From assembly GCF_014839805.1 (NCBI RefSeq), contig NC_051138.1:5082983-5146982 (forward strand): 64,000 nucleotides of DNA, given 5' to 3'. Source of the DNA: Manduca sexta. Its lineage: Eukaryota > Arthropoda > Insecta > Lepidoptera > Sphingidae. Of this stretch, positions 11,771-24,592 are shown one piece after another (the stretch's first letter is position 1; every line of letters starts with the position of its first letter). The translations under genes were made by a program, and so were the position numbers. The notes beneath the pieces were generated by a model. The model was not told the origin of the DNA. It was given only the letters and a program-made list of their open reading frames with translations, and ran no database searches.

Positions 11771-12980
11771 AAGAGAAATACCATTCTACCGAGTCTGCGA
11801 GAGAGTTACCATAACTATTTTAAATAGCCGCCATTTAAAATCCATCTCCGGTTTTTAAATACATCGTAAGGATTATTCCGTTTATTTGCCATAGTTATTT
11901 TTTAAATACAAATAAATTATTATTACACTTATTTTAAATGAAAGAATATTTTAAATAAAGAATGAGTTCGTTTTATTTGGATGTTTGTTAACTAGTCACG
12001 CTTGAATACCTGAATTTTTAAAATGAATTTCTATTTGTTATCTAATTCCATTTAACAGGAAAATTATTTGGTCAATCGCCATTTTTGTTATAATTCAAAA
12101 ATGATTTTTATAAATTCGTTGCTAAGGCTCAAAACCATTTCTATTTATGTAAAATGCAACAATAGCATTTGCGACAAGGGAGTGGCGCAGTTTGGACTTT
12201 ACTTGCAAATTATTATAGAAACACTGGCTTTTAAAGTTAACACAGCTGCAGCATTACAGTTAGTTATTAATGTTCCAGGACTGTGCATTAAAATTGAGAT
12301 AAATGCAGTTCTATAACTTCGACAATTTACATAACATATTTTAATATTAGGTAGAAAATAATATTGATACAACCAAATACATTAACTTTCAATTCTCAAC
12401 CATGGACGGATTAGTCAATTGAAACGATTGTTTGTAAAATCTTAAAGCGACAATGATTACTTTCTTGAATGCTCGTAATACCTCTTAAATACAGGATTGA
12501 TATTACAAAAATATTTTGATATAGCTTACACCACTTGCAATAAATCAGAGTACTTATAAGTACTATAGTAGTAATTTAAATTGAATCCTCGTGAATATGT
12601 AGTTATCGTTCCTAATTACTGAGCAAATAATTTTACATAAACGACTCGGCCCGGCGCATTTTTTAAAGGCGCAGCTGGCGTACCACCAATATATCTTCGG
12701 AAAATGGAATAACTAGTAGGAAATTCACTTCACTTTGTTTCGTTTTATTGCCCACTAAATTGGAGGTGAAACTCGTGCTGAATAAATTTTAACTGTCCAT
12801 ACATTTGCACGGAATACGCATTAGTCATTTCTATACGGGATTTGTGAAGATCGCAAGGAGATCAGCTATTAATGTAAAAATATTATTTGAAGAAAAAACG
12901 CGTATAAAATCTTACGATCTGTATTTATGGGTGTTCTGTGACTTGAAAGTTATTGAAGTCAATACGGGTTTTTCGAAATC
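11771..12980. other. Unannotated AT-rich stretch
   Basis: No gene recognised. A short open frame of 82 codons at 12068-12316 has no recognisable domain. Confidence 0.3.
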
Positions 12981-13158
12981 GGTGGAATATTTTATGTCGG
13001 CCGGGATAGCGACCACAGGATCAGCTTGTCTTATCTGGTTCCAAGTTCCAACAGGCCGGCATAGTGGTGGCTCTCGTCAATCGACATTCTATTAGACCCC
13101 ACTCCACTTACCATCAGGTACAGTGGGGTCACTGTGACGCATTCGTATAGAAAAAAAG
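12981..13158 (+). mobile_element. SINE-C copy with internal deletions
   Basis: It matches the full-length copies at 14095-14331 and 51361-51612 in order: GGTGGAATATTTTATGTCGGCC, GGATAGCGACCAC, GGATCAGCTTGT, GGTTCCAACAGGCCGGCATA, TCGACATTCTATTAGACCCC and GTGGGGTCAC, ending in an A-run. Two internal segments are missing. Confidence 0.75.
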
Positions 13159-13386
13159 AATTATTCTCTTTACACATGTTCCTGAAACCTTCACTTGATG
13201 TCTGCTTGCCTAGTACGTAACAATCACGATTGATAGAAGACGTGGCTTGAACTGCCGATATTAAATTCTATGCATCACCTATGCATAGAATTTAAACACG
13301 CGTATAAACGTTTAACTTGCCAAAATACTGTGATTAAAACTATTGACCTCTCGCAAATAAAAAAATTGAATCATGTAAAACGACTA

Positions 13387-13601
13387 TCTATACATATTAT
13401 AAAACAAAGTCCCCTTTTCTGTCTGTTTGTATGTTATCGATTTTCACAAAATCGACTGAACGGATTTTTATGACATTTGGTATAGAAATACTTTAAGACA
13501 CTGAACAGGTTACAGGCTACTTTTTATCCCAGGAAAATATATAGCGGGATTTTTATCCCGGAAAACTCGTTCATGCGGGCGAAGGCGCGAGTAAAAGCTA
13601 G
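13387..13601 (+). mobile_element. Complete non-autonomous Helitron, about 215 bp
   Basis: It starts TCTATACATATTATAAAAC directly after an A and ends ATGCGGGCGAAGGCGCGAGTAAAAGCTAG directly before a T. The start TC, the end CTAG, a GC-rich stem just upstream of the end and insertion between A and T are the Helitron signature. The body carries ACTGAACGGATTTTTATG, which recurs in most small Helitrons of this window. It encodes no protein. Confidence 0.85.
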
Positions 13602-14094
13602 TAGAATAATAATCATATACTTACCACCCACTCAAAGAGAAACCGAACTGAAAAATCAAATGCATAGAAATTCTAGAGCTATTGAACAAAATGGTTCACA
13701 TATAAATCGTATAACAAAACCTCATACAATAAGCCACAAAACACAAACAAACAATACCATTTTTCAACAGAACACAATTACTATTTAATACGCAATTGTG
13801 ATGGTTATACAAACAAGAGTAAAATGGAAACCTATCGAAATTAATTTACAAGCAAATACTAATCAAACCCGAGCAACTTGCGTGACAATATTGACGCAAT
13901 CAAGACTAAATTTGATAGGGAATGGTAAATATTATAATTATGATCGTCTTATTTGATAAACAAAGTAAATTAGTAACCGTAAGAACTTGGTAGGAACTCC
14001 TTTGATACACAGAAACTTATGCGTAATATTGGAATACGCGTGGGTTGTATATTGTTGTTTATACAGTAATCATTTCTGTAGGATATTAATGTTC

Positions 14095-14331
14095 TTTTTT
14101 ATACGGGCAAGGCAAAGTGACGGTAAGTGTAGTGGGGTCCAATAGAATGTCGACTGACGAGAGATGATTACCTCTTGACAGTCGACGCAATTTTGCCGGT
14201 CTGTTGGAACCGGATATACACCGGCTGGTCCCGAAACGTGACACACTTACGTGGGCCACTGTGGCGGGTTTTACCATTTTGTGTACGGTGGTCGCTATCC
14301 GGGCGGATGTAAAATATATCCTACCACCAGC
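14095..14331 (-). mobile_element. SINE-C, near full-length
   Basis: Minus-strand reading starts GCTGGTGGTAGGATATATTTT (possible A box), runs through ATAGCGACCACCGTACACAA and GGTTCCAACAGACCGG (possible B box), CGACATTCTATTGGACCCC and CCGTCACTTTGCC and ends CCCGTATAAAAAAG. The start and A/B-box-like strings suggest pol III transcription. I do not know its formal family name. Confidence 0.75.
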
Positions 14332-15065
14332 AAAACATAAACAATAGCGCGATATGAAATACCCATCCATTATTTTTCAAAAGTGGAATATATTTTTCAT
14401 TTTAACGCATTTTGAAGGCATTAGATAATTAGTAAAAGTAAGACGTATTCTGATAGAAAACTTACGCAATAACAAATAGTACACGCCTTTATTGATGCCT
14501 TGATTGATGATATCCTCCTCTACAGTTTTGTATCCATTAACTATGTACAGTGAGTAGTGTTACTACGTAAATATTCCTTCAATCTCATTGAAGAAAAACG
14601 TGTTCCAGATTTTCTGGGTACATAACTTTAGAAACTTGAGCAAAGAGTATTATACACGAAAAGAGAAAATAAAAAATATTATTATGTAGTTTTTTCGAAT
14701 ACCATGTGGTATATATATGCATCACTAATGATGGCGTAGTAAATACAACTCCATGACTCTAACTCCAATACCTACTCTTGAAGTAGGTAAGTAGTAAGTA
14801 CCAAAGACAATTATTCCAATTCCAATTTGTTGTAATTGGCCGTAAGAGAATTATAAAACCTAACCTGATGTAATTATTTGAATAAATCTGCCAGTAATTT
14901 GAAAATACGAATGATTCTTCTGTTACATTTTTTTATAATATATTTATTTAGCACTTCATATACAAATAATATTCAAATAATTATATCGATATTCTTTGAA
15001 ATCCATAAAAAAACTAAGAAACACCAGAAAAATATCTTTTAGCTATATTGTTAGAACTATCAACA

Positions 15066-15170
15066 AGGCCCACCATCCATGTTTTTGGTATTTTTTGTGA
15101 TGTAATATAAAGCCTATAACGATTTTTTAGGACTTTTACTATTCAATTTTATAATATATATGTTGCAATA
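15066..15170 (+). repeat. Dispersed repeat, copy 1 of a local pair
   Basis: GGCCCACCATCCATGTTTTTGG, then AAAGCCTATAACGATTTTTTAGG and CTTTTACTATTCAA, matches 18820-18905 in order with moderate divergence. The class is unknown. Confidence 0.5.
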
Positions 15171-17876
15171 TAGTTAAACGTTTATATTTATATTTTTGTA
15201 TAATACGATTATATGAAAATTTTAATTTAGATATGTCTTCAAAGATTCCTTTACCTTACTCAACGTTAAAAAATAATAATACTTGCACCACACTATTGTG
15301 CTACACAACACACTTGTTTCAGTTTTCGAGGAAACACATAAAGTCGTACTTCAAACATTTGTATAGGGTGTGTTTGGTCACATTAAAACTGACCTCGTTC
15401 TATCCACAGTACCTATTAAGGTAGGTTTTGTGGACCAGAAGATGTGGGTGCGTAAACATGCCAATAAATTCTTGCGTCAGAAAACGCGGTTGTTTTGAAA
15501 ATATAAAAAATATATTCATATGTAGATTTATGAAACAAATTTGTTTTAGATGTCGATAGGGAATGTGGATATTAAATCAAATGTCATAGTGGGTAAAAAT
15601 AAAAAACATATTATGAAAACCCCAGATAATAAGGGCGTAAATATGGTTGTGTCAAGATTTAGACAAAGTAGACAAGCCTACAGCCTAGAAATAATTCTTA
15701 CCCTGACCACCAAAACGCCAAGAACCACATTGAAGAACTTGGTTCTCATTAGCTTTGAACTGGGTCTCATTTTACCTCATCTAAAAGTGATGCCAATTAA
15801 CAAGATAATAAACCGAATTACTCATACACTGTCACTTAAAGGCTAACCTTCTACACCTAAATACAAATGAGGTAGGTCCTGAACTACTCTCGAAAACAAC
15901 GACCCGAACCGAAACTAAAGCTAAAATGAAACAATTGGCTTGATTCAACCAAACCAATTAGTAAATTACTCGAATGAAGGTGTTCCTACTCGCTACTCGG
16001 CTAAACGCTATGCTAATCTGTAAAAAGGTATAAAAGCCAAAGGTCACTCCGACCGCCTTGTGAAAAAATGATTCAACCCACAAACAAGTCGAAATGAAGT
16101 TAATTCCAAACTATATAAAATACTCAGAATTCTTGTCACCAAACACATTTCATTGGAGCATAATTATTTGAATTCTAACGGAAGGAAGACACATTTTATA
16201 CCCTATTTAAGTAATAAAACGCGATAAATATTATTTAAAAATACAAAACATTTTTGGTAGTTTACTATCAGTACTTTGAACAGTTTCCGCACAATACTGT
16301 TCAGTTAAGATCAAGTATGATACCAAAATCAACCCTATTGTATATACAGGCTTGCCTGTTGAATGGTCGTCCTCCACTCCGTTTTCAAGTGTATGGTGGC
16401 CACTCAAGACCTCCTTACCTTAAAAGCTATTCCTTCTAATTATACTCTAACAATACATTCATAATATAAGCGAAGTATGGAACCATCTTAAGGTTATATT
16501 ATTCTATGGATGATAAAATTTCATTGTTACGTTTAGACTTATTTTTACGCACTTTTATTTACTGCTAAATAAATTACCTTTATAAAGAAGCTAACGGTTT
16601 AAGAATATGATTTGTGAATTAATACTACAAAATTGTAGTAATAATAGTTCTACATATAATGTACCCCACTTGTCAATGTTATCAAAACCAATTTAATTAT
16701 TTCGAAAATTAGTTAGGACCTTAGCAAAGACGCATTTCTTTAATCATAAACACTAATAAAAAAGAAAAAAAAATATGGTAATGACATATCCGAACAATAA
16801 CATGTCGGTAGGAATTGTCACTTTTCTCGCAGGCAAACACGCGTTATCGCTGCCAAACATAAATTTGTTTCCTATTACCGTTAACGATTATAGAAAGGTG
16901 TTTTTACTACGGCCTCTATACAAACAAACAGACAAATATTTTTCCTTATTATTCCATAATCACAAACAGACATTTTAATATTATTTCTTTTGATTTATCG
17001 TGGCAACTATTTATTACTAATTGTTTATAAAGACAAACTATAAAATCCCACTGTGTACTTTTTTTAAATATACTTTTTACAAACTATAACAGTTTTTAAT
17101 ATTAATATCCAGTCAAAAATAAGAATACCTCTCGATGCGTTTTAATTTATTATTAGAGAAATAATACTAAACTTTGCCAGTATTACTAGCTGGCTTACCT
17201 TCAACTCAGCAATAAGTACCGTGTATTGGACTGCAAGTAAACCAAGCCCAACAGATGCAAAGCTGACTAAGCTCTACGCCAGAGATGTGACAGAGACAGA
17301 ATTACCTTTAATTACCAGATATTGATTCAGGATACGCTTTGGGAGTTGTCTTTGAATGGACTTGATTAATCTCTAGAAAATAATTTAGATTAAATATATA
17401 GTGATATTTGTTCTAATAAAATTAAGGAAAATATATTCACAGCATTATTTACACCTAATTTGGTATATTCTTTCAAAATATTCAAGGTTGATATTTTCTA
17501 TCTCAAATAAAAGTGAGTTTAATATGTACGCAGAACAATATTTTCCTATGTAAATATTTTACTAGCAATATTACTCCGTAAAGATTGTGAACTCAACAAA
17601 AATAGATTTCGTGTAAATAATCAAGAAATGATCTATTTCTTCATCGAACAATGTTATCCTTTATTACCCTTTGTTTCTTTATTATCGCTGTAGCGGTTTT
17701 TTCTATTTTCAATCGATCTTACTGGAGTAAATTGGCCATCAGCTTCACAAATTAGTCCCTTTGCGCGAACTAATCGCAACAGCTGCTCGGATAATTCAAT
17801 TCCTGGGTTTTCTTTTACAATTTTATTTCCTCAATGCTATTATGATGTTTATTTTTGTATTTTCAGTCTTGTGTTA
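15171..17876. other. AT-rich stretch, no gene recognised
   Basis: Several short open frames (for example 98 codons at 15550-15846) show no recognisable domain and no gene structure. No repeat family was identified. Confidence 0.35.
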
Positions 17877-17925
17877 CGACTGATAAATGGCAATAGGCCT
17901 GCCCCCTACTACATAGGCCCTAATA
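17877..17925 (+). mobile_element. SINE-A body fragment
   Basis: GACTGATAAATGGCAATAGG and CCTGCCCCCTACTACATAGG match the SINE-A body GCCTGATATGGCGATAGGCTCGCCCCCTATCACATCATGG at 20970-21012. Confidence 0.55.
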
Positions 17926-18819
17926 TAGCTAAATGTGGTTTTGATAACATGTCCTTCAAGATATGGTGGTTGATGCATGTTATAAAAAAAGAAGTTGCTA
18001 ATTTTCTCTTTCCAAAGCCGGGTCTATCAAGCCTAAGTCACTAGGACAGAATAATTTTAAGAAACATAAAATCCAATGATGTGGAAATATTGTCAGGTTG
18101 AGCAATACTCACGCAAATTCCTTTGATCACCTATCTATCTTGGCATAATTCATAAAAAAGTAACTTAAACTCTGCTTTAGAAATGTTTTGAAACCAAAAT
18201 ACGTTTAATGAGTTAATTGTGCGCGGATCAGAGGTTAATCAATATCCAATCTGAAACGGTACTAATTAATTGGTGATTGAATTAAGGAGATACAATGAAC
18301 GAAAGTTAATTTATACAATAAACGACAGCACGATAGCAATTAAAACTGAACGAAGAATCCTTAAATAACATGATTTAGTTGAATTGAAACTCTATTGCTA
18401 TTAAATTAACATTCAATTAAAATACATAGTTAACCTATAAGGTAGTATGACTTAACATAGGGCGGTCACTGAATCGAAATTGCATCTGGGACTTCCAAAG
18501 GCACTCTTATTTTGAAAATATCTGTCATTATTGGTGTAGTGCGTAGTAGCAGCAGCCGAGTTATTATTTGCATAAATTAAAGTATTTAGAAATAAAAATA
18601 ATATAGATATTTTTTAATTCAATGAGTTATTTTTGTTCCGAATATTTTTTTAGGGCTCTGGGATTTTTTTATTTGTTTCGTTTATTTTGTTTATTATTTT
18701 TTAAAATATAAAACCGTCTAATTTTACGTGATAAGAAGAAAGTAATATTAAATACCATTAGTATACATCCTTACGTAAATATTGCGGGCCATATTAAACA
18801 CCTAGATGCCTCACATGGC

Positions 18820-18905
18820 CCACCAGCCATGTTTATGCTTTTTCATGTAAAACACATAACGATTTTACTGGTGCTTTTATTTTCAACATGTTGGTATTCA
18901 ATCAG
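18820..18905 (+). repeat. Dispersed repeat, copy 2 of a local pair
   Basis: It aligns with 15066-15170 (GGCCCACCAGCCATGTTTATG, CATAACGATTTTACTGG, GCTTTTATTTTCAA). Confidence 0.5.
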
Positions 18906-19081
18906 TAATGTTTATTGATATTCCTTCACTTTTTGTAATGATTTTAAAATTTTGTGGTCCATCCAGTGTTCCGTTACCTTAAATATAATAAAACAGTAAA
19001 ACTCGGTATATGTGTACCGAAAGTTATAGAAGAAAGGACGTGCCTAAATAAGCGTCCCTTATAGAACACAAATTAGCAATT

Positions 19082-19200
19082 CTTCTCTTTTTTTGTCTAT
19101 GTTCTGTTTGTTAGCGCATATCTCCGAATGTACTAAACGGATTTTCATGTACTTTTATGCAGAGTATAATTGAGAGCAGAATATAGACTTTATTCCATTG
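19082..19200 (+). mobile_element. Degraded Helitron 5' part
   Basis: TTTTGTCTATGTTCTGTTTG, CATATCTCCGAATGTACTAA and ACGGATTTTCATG follow the order of the conserved 5' body of the small Helitrons (compare 13405-13480). No 3' terminus remains. Confidence 0.4.
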
Positions 19201-20823
19201 ATGCAAAAATATAGTTGTAAAATTAATAATGATTCACTTTATATTACTAACGAATTGCACGCGCTTGTTCAATAAAGCTTTCTATTTTATGACGTTATAC
19301 TCGTATTTAGTATTTTTGAATCGTAATTAATTGCAGACAAAATTTAATGAATCGATCTATTTGTGAAAGCAAATGAATATTTTACATTGCAGCGACATTT
19401 TGATGATGTTTTAATTACTTATAGTTTCATATTGAATGTGAAAATTACAAAATATATTATCATACTTGTAAAATCATGTTTAATCTGTATAATATAATTA
19501 ATTCTAGGGATGAATCGTTGCCCGTTCAATGTTAGATGCAACGTTCAATGTTAGAATTGACATCGAGGAATCGAAAATTATTTTATACTATTTAATATAA
19601 TATAATTTTATTTTTATTTTTGTGCCCGATAAGCTCGTTCCCTATCCACATCATAGCACAGATAAAATCTCAGGAAATCGTGGATTCACTAGTCGTGCTT
19701 CTATCTAAGTCTTCGCTATCAGTGTAATAATTTTATGTCCCATGAAATGATTAAAAATTAACCGTAAAATAAAGCATTAAGGACTTTTTCACAAAAGTTA
19801 CTCGAGAAATAAATTATAACCTTACTAAAATTAAAGAAAATGTTTCATCCATAAAATTAATATTCAATTTAGTTACATCACATTATATTCTATGTATAAT
19901 TTTAATCTATTTAAAAACTAGCCCGTAATAGAAAATCCACCTAGTTTCGTTTAAACGTAGCAATTGACGTTTTAGAATTCCACGCTTCGCTTGTTAGCAG
20001 TAGACAAGCCGACGGGCTCTTCACTTACCACAGTCTGCTATACCTGGATGTTTATGCAAAATACATGTGCATGTGCGAAAATAACAAGACACTCGGCCGC
20101 TCAAGAGATTCGTCTCGCTTGGAAAAAGAATCCACAAACGCGCATTGAGGTCACACTTGGATTAAAATATTCACTTTTGCTTGTTTATAATGCTCATTAT
20201 CTATTTATTTGTTTGTTTTTTCGACTAATTGCGACTTATTAATTTGATGTTGGGCTAATCGTTACTAAGATATTATATCTCATTTAGACTATTGGCAAAT
20301 AATGTGCTGAATAACACGGCAAATAATTCGTGCATATATATGACTATGATAGGTAGTAATATAATGAACTGTTTACACATTAATCTTCGTAATTATTCGT
20401 CTGTATTCTACAAATATCTAAATCTGGAGTTGGGAATAAGTATATCTGTATACTTAAAGGTACGGAGATCGATTAAATAAATAAAAAAAGGTTTTATTTA
20501 AAACTAAGAAAAGGAAAAGAGAAACATACGTAAAAAATATTACAAAGGATACAACAAACAATGCCTGCGTGCCCTATGGCCGTGCCTCAAAGATTTCTTT
20601 CACTTAAATTAATTGAATATTCAATATCCTCTTTTTGGTATCCCAAACCTGATTGTGGAAAAACGACCTTCAAGAAGCATTTAATACTAAATACAATTCA
20701 CATTTTAAATGTAACGTAGGTAGTGATGTTAAGACTCTAACCACAACTTGATCTTTATTCAAAATGATGTAATAATTATAACATACCGGTACACATAAAG
20801 ATGGAAATCAATTTTTATTTATC
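19201..20823. other. AT-rich stretch, no gene recognised
   Basis: No gene or repeat family was recognised apart from short open frames without features. Confidence 0.35.
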
Positions 20824-20836
20824 GCAAAACGATGGA

Positions 20837-21099
20837 CGAGACTGCCTCGGTGGCGTAGTTGTACTGCATGCGCGGTACGACAGCGCTCTGAGATCCTGAG
20901 TTCGAATCCCGGGTCGGGCAAAGTGATATTTGGGATTTTCTGCTCAGTATCGGCCCGGAGTCTGGCATTTGTGCCTGATATGGCGATAGGCTCGCCCCCT
21001 ATCACATCATGGGACGAAATACACTTGGCGAAAAGTGGGTGCCTTGGTTGCGCCTTTGCATACCCCTTCAGGGATAAATGCGTGATATTGTGTGTGTGT
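20837..21099 (+). mobile_element. tRNA-derived SINE (SINE-A), complete, with 13-bp target-site duplication
   Basis: The element starts CGAGACTGCCTCGGTGGCGTAG (A-box region GGTGGCGTAGTTG) and has a perfect B box GAGTTCGAATCCC. The tRNA-unrelated body follows, with GGGCAAAGTGAT, GCTCGCCCCCTATCAC, CTTGGCGAAAAGTGGGTG, CCTTCAGGGATAAATGCGTG and a (TG)n tail. It is bracketed by the direct repeat GCAAAACGATGGA (20824-20836 and 21100-21112), which is the target-site duplication of a retrotransposed copy. Perfect flanking repeats imply a relatively recent insertion. SINEs of this kind depend on a LINE reverse transcriptase supplied in trans. Confidence 0.95.
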
Positions 21100-21365
21100 G
21101 CAAAACGATGGAATTCTTCACATTTATAAACTAGATTTGATCATTAACATTTCCATTGAATATGTTAACCTATAAGCTTACTACAGTATCATTGTATTAG
21201 ATGGTGTACGCTGTCATAACTTCACTACTAAAGGCATTGAAGTAGAGAACTTCGAAGTTAGAACAATACTCTGCCAGATACTGGTTGGAAATAAACAATA
21301 TCATAAGTGTAACATGCAAAGCATTCTATTAGCTATTGTGATACATATAGTACAGAATACAAGCT

Positions 21366-21545
21366 CACCCTTATACCCGTAGGGGTAAGGCAGGCGACTA
21401 ATAACATGAGTGTTATTAGTAGTAGTAGTAAATTACATTTGAGAATGTAATTTATGACCCACTAGGTGTGAGTCATGGCTTTGCCCGAGTGAAATGACTT
21501 TCTCGCTGCAAATGACCCAAAAACACAGAACGACGCTAGCGTCAT
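21366..21545. repeat. Unclassified repeat-like block with a small hairpin
   Basis: It begins CACCCTTATACCCGTAGGGG and contains TGTGAGTCATGGCTTTGCCCG and AATGACCCAAAAACACAG. A perfect 9-bp-arm hairpin AATTACATT/AATGTAATT lies at 21431-21452. It resembles a lepidopteran interspersed repeat I recall, but there is only one copy here. Confidence 0.3.
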
Positions 21546-22044
21546 GTATTAAAAAAAAATAGATTAAAGAATTCCGTTATTTACATTATTTTAGGGGTAA
21601 ATAACTGGGATAAAATGTTTTGAAATCATCGGATATTATACAGTATGTAAAATTGGTAAAAGGACCTATTTTTAGAGTTTGATTCTAATCTCAAATATAA
21701 GTCTAATTTTCAGGAATTTTGGTACCTATGTAATTTGTCCCTACTATGTTTGGAGTATGAAGGGAAACAGATTAACACTTAAAAGTACAATAACATAGGT
21801 CGAACTAGTGGCCAGCACAAGTATCATTACACACAGGTAGGGAGACTTTTATAAAATTTTCGACATTTTATATCATTATTTTTTGCATAATTTGGTATTC
21901 GATTCAGCATGCACTGCTATATTCAAATAGATCGCTCAATTAAAATACATACTGTATAATACGATAAATAAAGGAAAATAGCACATACCTAAATGTATTC
22001 CACCCACTCTTTATGAACATTCATATACCCACGGGACTAGAGGG

Positions 22045-22115
22045 ATTTGACTAAAGGTTTGTTGTTCATTAGATATGAGAGACGAAGGTAAATGACACAG
22101 GTTTGAATCCCAGGA
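22045..22115 (+). repeat. Possible tRNA-like (SINE) head remnant
   Basis: AGGTTTGAATCCCAGG is a near-consensus pol III B box, and a loosely A-box-like GGTTTGTTGTTCATTAG lies about 45 bp upstream. No body or tail could be matched. It could be chance. Confidence 0.2.
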
Positions 22116-22302
22116 GTCATGTTTAGTCACCGAAATCTTGCCGCTGAACACAGCAATGTTTAAGTAATCTTATTATTTATAATTTAGAAACGAAATATCC
22201 GTACCCACACTTTATGCAAATTATGTTACAACGTACTTTTTTAAACATAAACAGCTGAAGGATACAGTTCATGTACACTAAGTAATGACTGTATTGTTAA
22301 AA

Positions 22303-22612
22303 GTAAAAAAACGAGCAAGTGTAAGTTGAACTAGCGCGCGGTAGGTTCCGTATAAGATGTACAAATTTACGGTTTTAATTTTTTCTCCTTATATGTGTTG
22401 CAATGTACTGCTTCTTGCCAAGTATCATGATTCTAAATCAACGGGGAGTACCGTATGTTGTGATTTTCTTGTGAAATCGAGATATGCGACGTTATCGGTC
22501 ATAACTTTTGATCTCGTTGACTTACAGGTTTGTTCACAGCCGAATGAGATTATAGAAACAAGACTAATTTCAACTTGACACCCCTACGCGTTCTTAAGAA
22601 AAAGTTTATTGG
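22303..22612 (+). repeat. About 310-bp dispersed repeat, copy 1
   Basis: It matches 60143-60462 in order: CGAGCAAGTGTAAGTTGAAC, GGTTCCGTATAAG, ATGTGTTGCAA, TTGCCAAGTATCATGATTCTA, CAACGGGGAGTACCG, AAATCGAGATATGCGACG, CGTTGACTTACA and GAGATTATAGAAACAAG. Divergence is substantial. The class is unknown; no terminal repeats are obvious. Confidence 0.65.
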
Positions 22613-24010
22613 TTAATACCCATCGAAATATTTTTGATTATGATAACCTTTTAATTAAAAATCTCATATTATATACAGTAAGACGTAAGATGGAAGATAA
22701 AGCCAAATTAACATAATAAGCAACCCATAAAATCTAACACATAAATAATCAACGGATATACTGTAGTTTTATATAATACTATTTCTTTCATAAGAAAACA
22801 TAATTAAACATTTCAGATGAAATATTCTTTGTTGCGAAAACATGCTCAAATATCTCAAATTGGAGCCGTGTTTTGGTAAATATTTGATAAATTCATAATA
22901 TCTGTTTTACCCGACGCTAGCGCTACCTTTCCTCTAGGGAAGATACCGCTTTTTCTAAGAAAAAATAAAGGTTGAAGGTTAGGTATCGCTCCTTCCACTG
23001 CCCAAAAAAAAAAAAACAATCTAAAGGTTCATGACAAAACATAAACGACGATGAATTAAATATAATTTGCTTTTAAAATTGTCAAATAATTTATGTCAAG
23101 TTAATTGTAAAGAAAAAGAATTTGTAAATAGAAATATCCAAGTCCCATGTTATATGCTCAACCATCCGTGCATTTATTGCGGTGGCCATTTTCGTCGCTC
23201 GCCACAAAAGTTGGTAAAGAAAAAGAGGCCAAGAAATATTAAAATTTTACTCGGTGTTCCTCAGTTGAAACTTACCTAAGTTATTTTAGTGAAGGAGTGC
23301 TTCCTTTCTGTTGGGCCGGTGAAGTGGGGGACTAAAAACAGGAAGTTTAAAAACCAAAAGACGCTGAAGTTTTCGAGAAGCCTTTTGTACTGTCTGTTTT
23401 GTGGTTTTTACATCACATGATATTACGAAATATAATGTTTTGAAGTATTTTAATATTCCATTATACTATAAATTTATATTAATTCATTTGGTAACTGAAA
23501 TTATTACTTGACGAAGATCTCAAAGCTGTGGTTGGTGTCGGTGGTTGCAAAGATATTGTAGACTATCAAAAACCCCAGAGTCCTATCTAATTAGTTTTGT
23601 TTATTAGATCTAAATTCGTAGACTGAGTTTGGAAAACTTAAGCCCGGAAGACTGTTTATCGAAGCAACAGCTTTGAATCTATGAACTGATTGATGAATAC
23701 ACAAAAAGAAAAATCTACGCGCGAGCGAATAAAACTTCTCCTTTACTACCTAGAAAACTTCAGCGCTATAAACTAGAGTATAAAGATATGAAAACCGAAA
23801 AAAATATATACTACATTCATTAACTTAAGCAGCATCGAAGTCAATCAAGATTGTCCGAAAAGTTTGCGATTTGTCCAAGCCTGCTGTTTGTTTTGCTTTG
23901 ACGCGGCTTGTATGATTTTTCATGTCTGCCAAAGTAAAATCAAATGCCAATGCACACATCTATAAAAACTATCGTAGGGTGAAAGTGTTTCCTATTTATT
24001 TATCTGCAGG
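22613..24010. other. Unannotated stretch
   Basis: No gene recognised. A 70-codon open frame at 23067-23279 has a CxxC-H-like string (CIYCGGHFRR) and a basic tail, but no domain match or gene context. Confidence 0.25.
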
Positions 24011-24187
24011 TATATCTGTAGGATATATTTGATATCCGCCCGGATAGCGACTACCGTACACAAAATGTTAAAACTCGTCAAACTGGCCCTCATAAGTGTG
24101 TCGCGTTTAGGGATCAGCTTGTGTATATCCGGTTTCAATAGGCCAGCATAATTGTGTCGACTGCCAAGAGGTAATCAAGTCTTGTGC
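24011..24187 (+). mobile_element. SINE-C, 3'-truncated copy
   Basis: TGTAGGATATATTTGATATCC, GGATAGCGACTACCGTACAC, GGGATCAGCTTGTGTATATC and CGACTGCCAAGAGGTAATCA follow the full-length SINE-C order; the CCCC...GTGGGGTCAC end is absent. Confidence 0.75.
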
Positions 24188-24340
24188 CAGCAATAAATAG
24201 ATCTATTACCCCAACAATATGTTAGAGTTTATTAAAATAATACCAATTGCGTTTCACTTATGGTCTAAAATAAATAAAAATTTAAAGTTGAATTTACTAT
24301 AAATAGAATCTATACAACATTTATTACATACATACATACA

Positions 24341-24592
24341 TAACATCACGCATTTTATCCCCGAAGGGGTATGCAGAGGCGCAACTAGGGCACCCACTTT
24401 TCGCCAAGTATGTTCCGTCCCATGATGTGATAGGGGGCGAGCCTATCGCCATATCGGGCACAAATTCCAAACTCCGGGGTGATACTGAGCACAAAAACCC
24501 AAATATCACTTTGCCCGACCCGGGATTCGAACCCAGGACTTCAGAGCGCTATTGTACCGGACATGCAATACAACTACGCCACCGAGGCAGTC
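24341..24592 (-). mobile_element. tRNA-derived SINE (SINE-A), full-length
   Basis: The minus strand reads GACTGCCTCGGTGGCGTAG, B box GGTTCGAATCCC, GGGTCGGGCAAAGTGAT, GCTCGCCCCCTATCACATCA and GGGGATAAAATGCGTGATG. It then runs into a (TATG)n tail at 24327-24342. It is nearly identical in layout to 20837-21099. The flanks do not show a clear target-site duplication. Confidence 0.92.

Noticed and set aside
20837..20910. A canonical tRNA gene (good A and B boxes)
   Set aside because: The sequence continues into the SINE-A body and is flanked by a 13-bp target-site duplication, so it is a SINE head, not a functional tRNA gene.
20808..21129. Open frames on both strands with similar peptides to those at 24324-24509
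   Set aside because: The peptides are similar only because both lie in copies of SINE-A.
24327..24342. A (CATA)n microsatellite as an independent feature
   Set aside because: It directly abuts the 3' end of SINE-A and is best explained as that SINE's tail.
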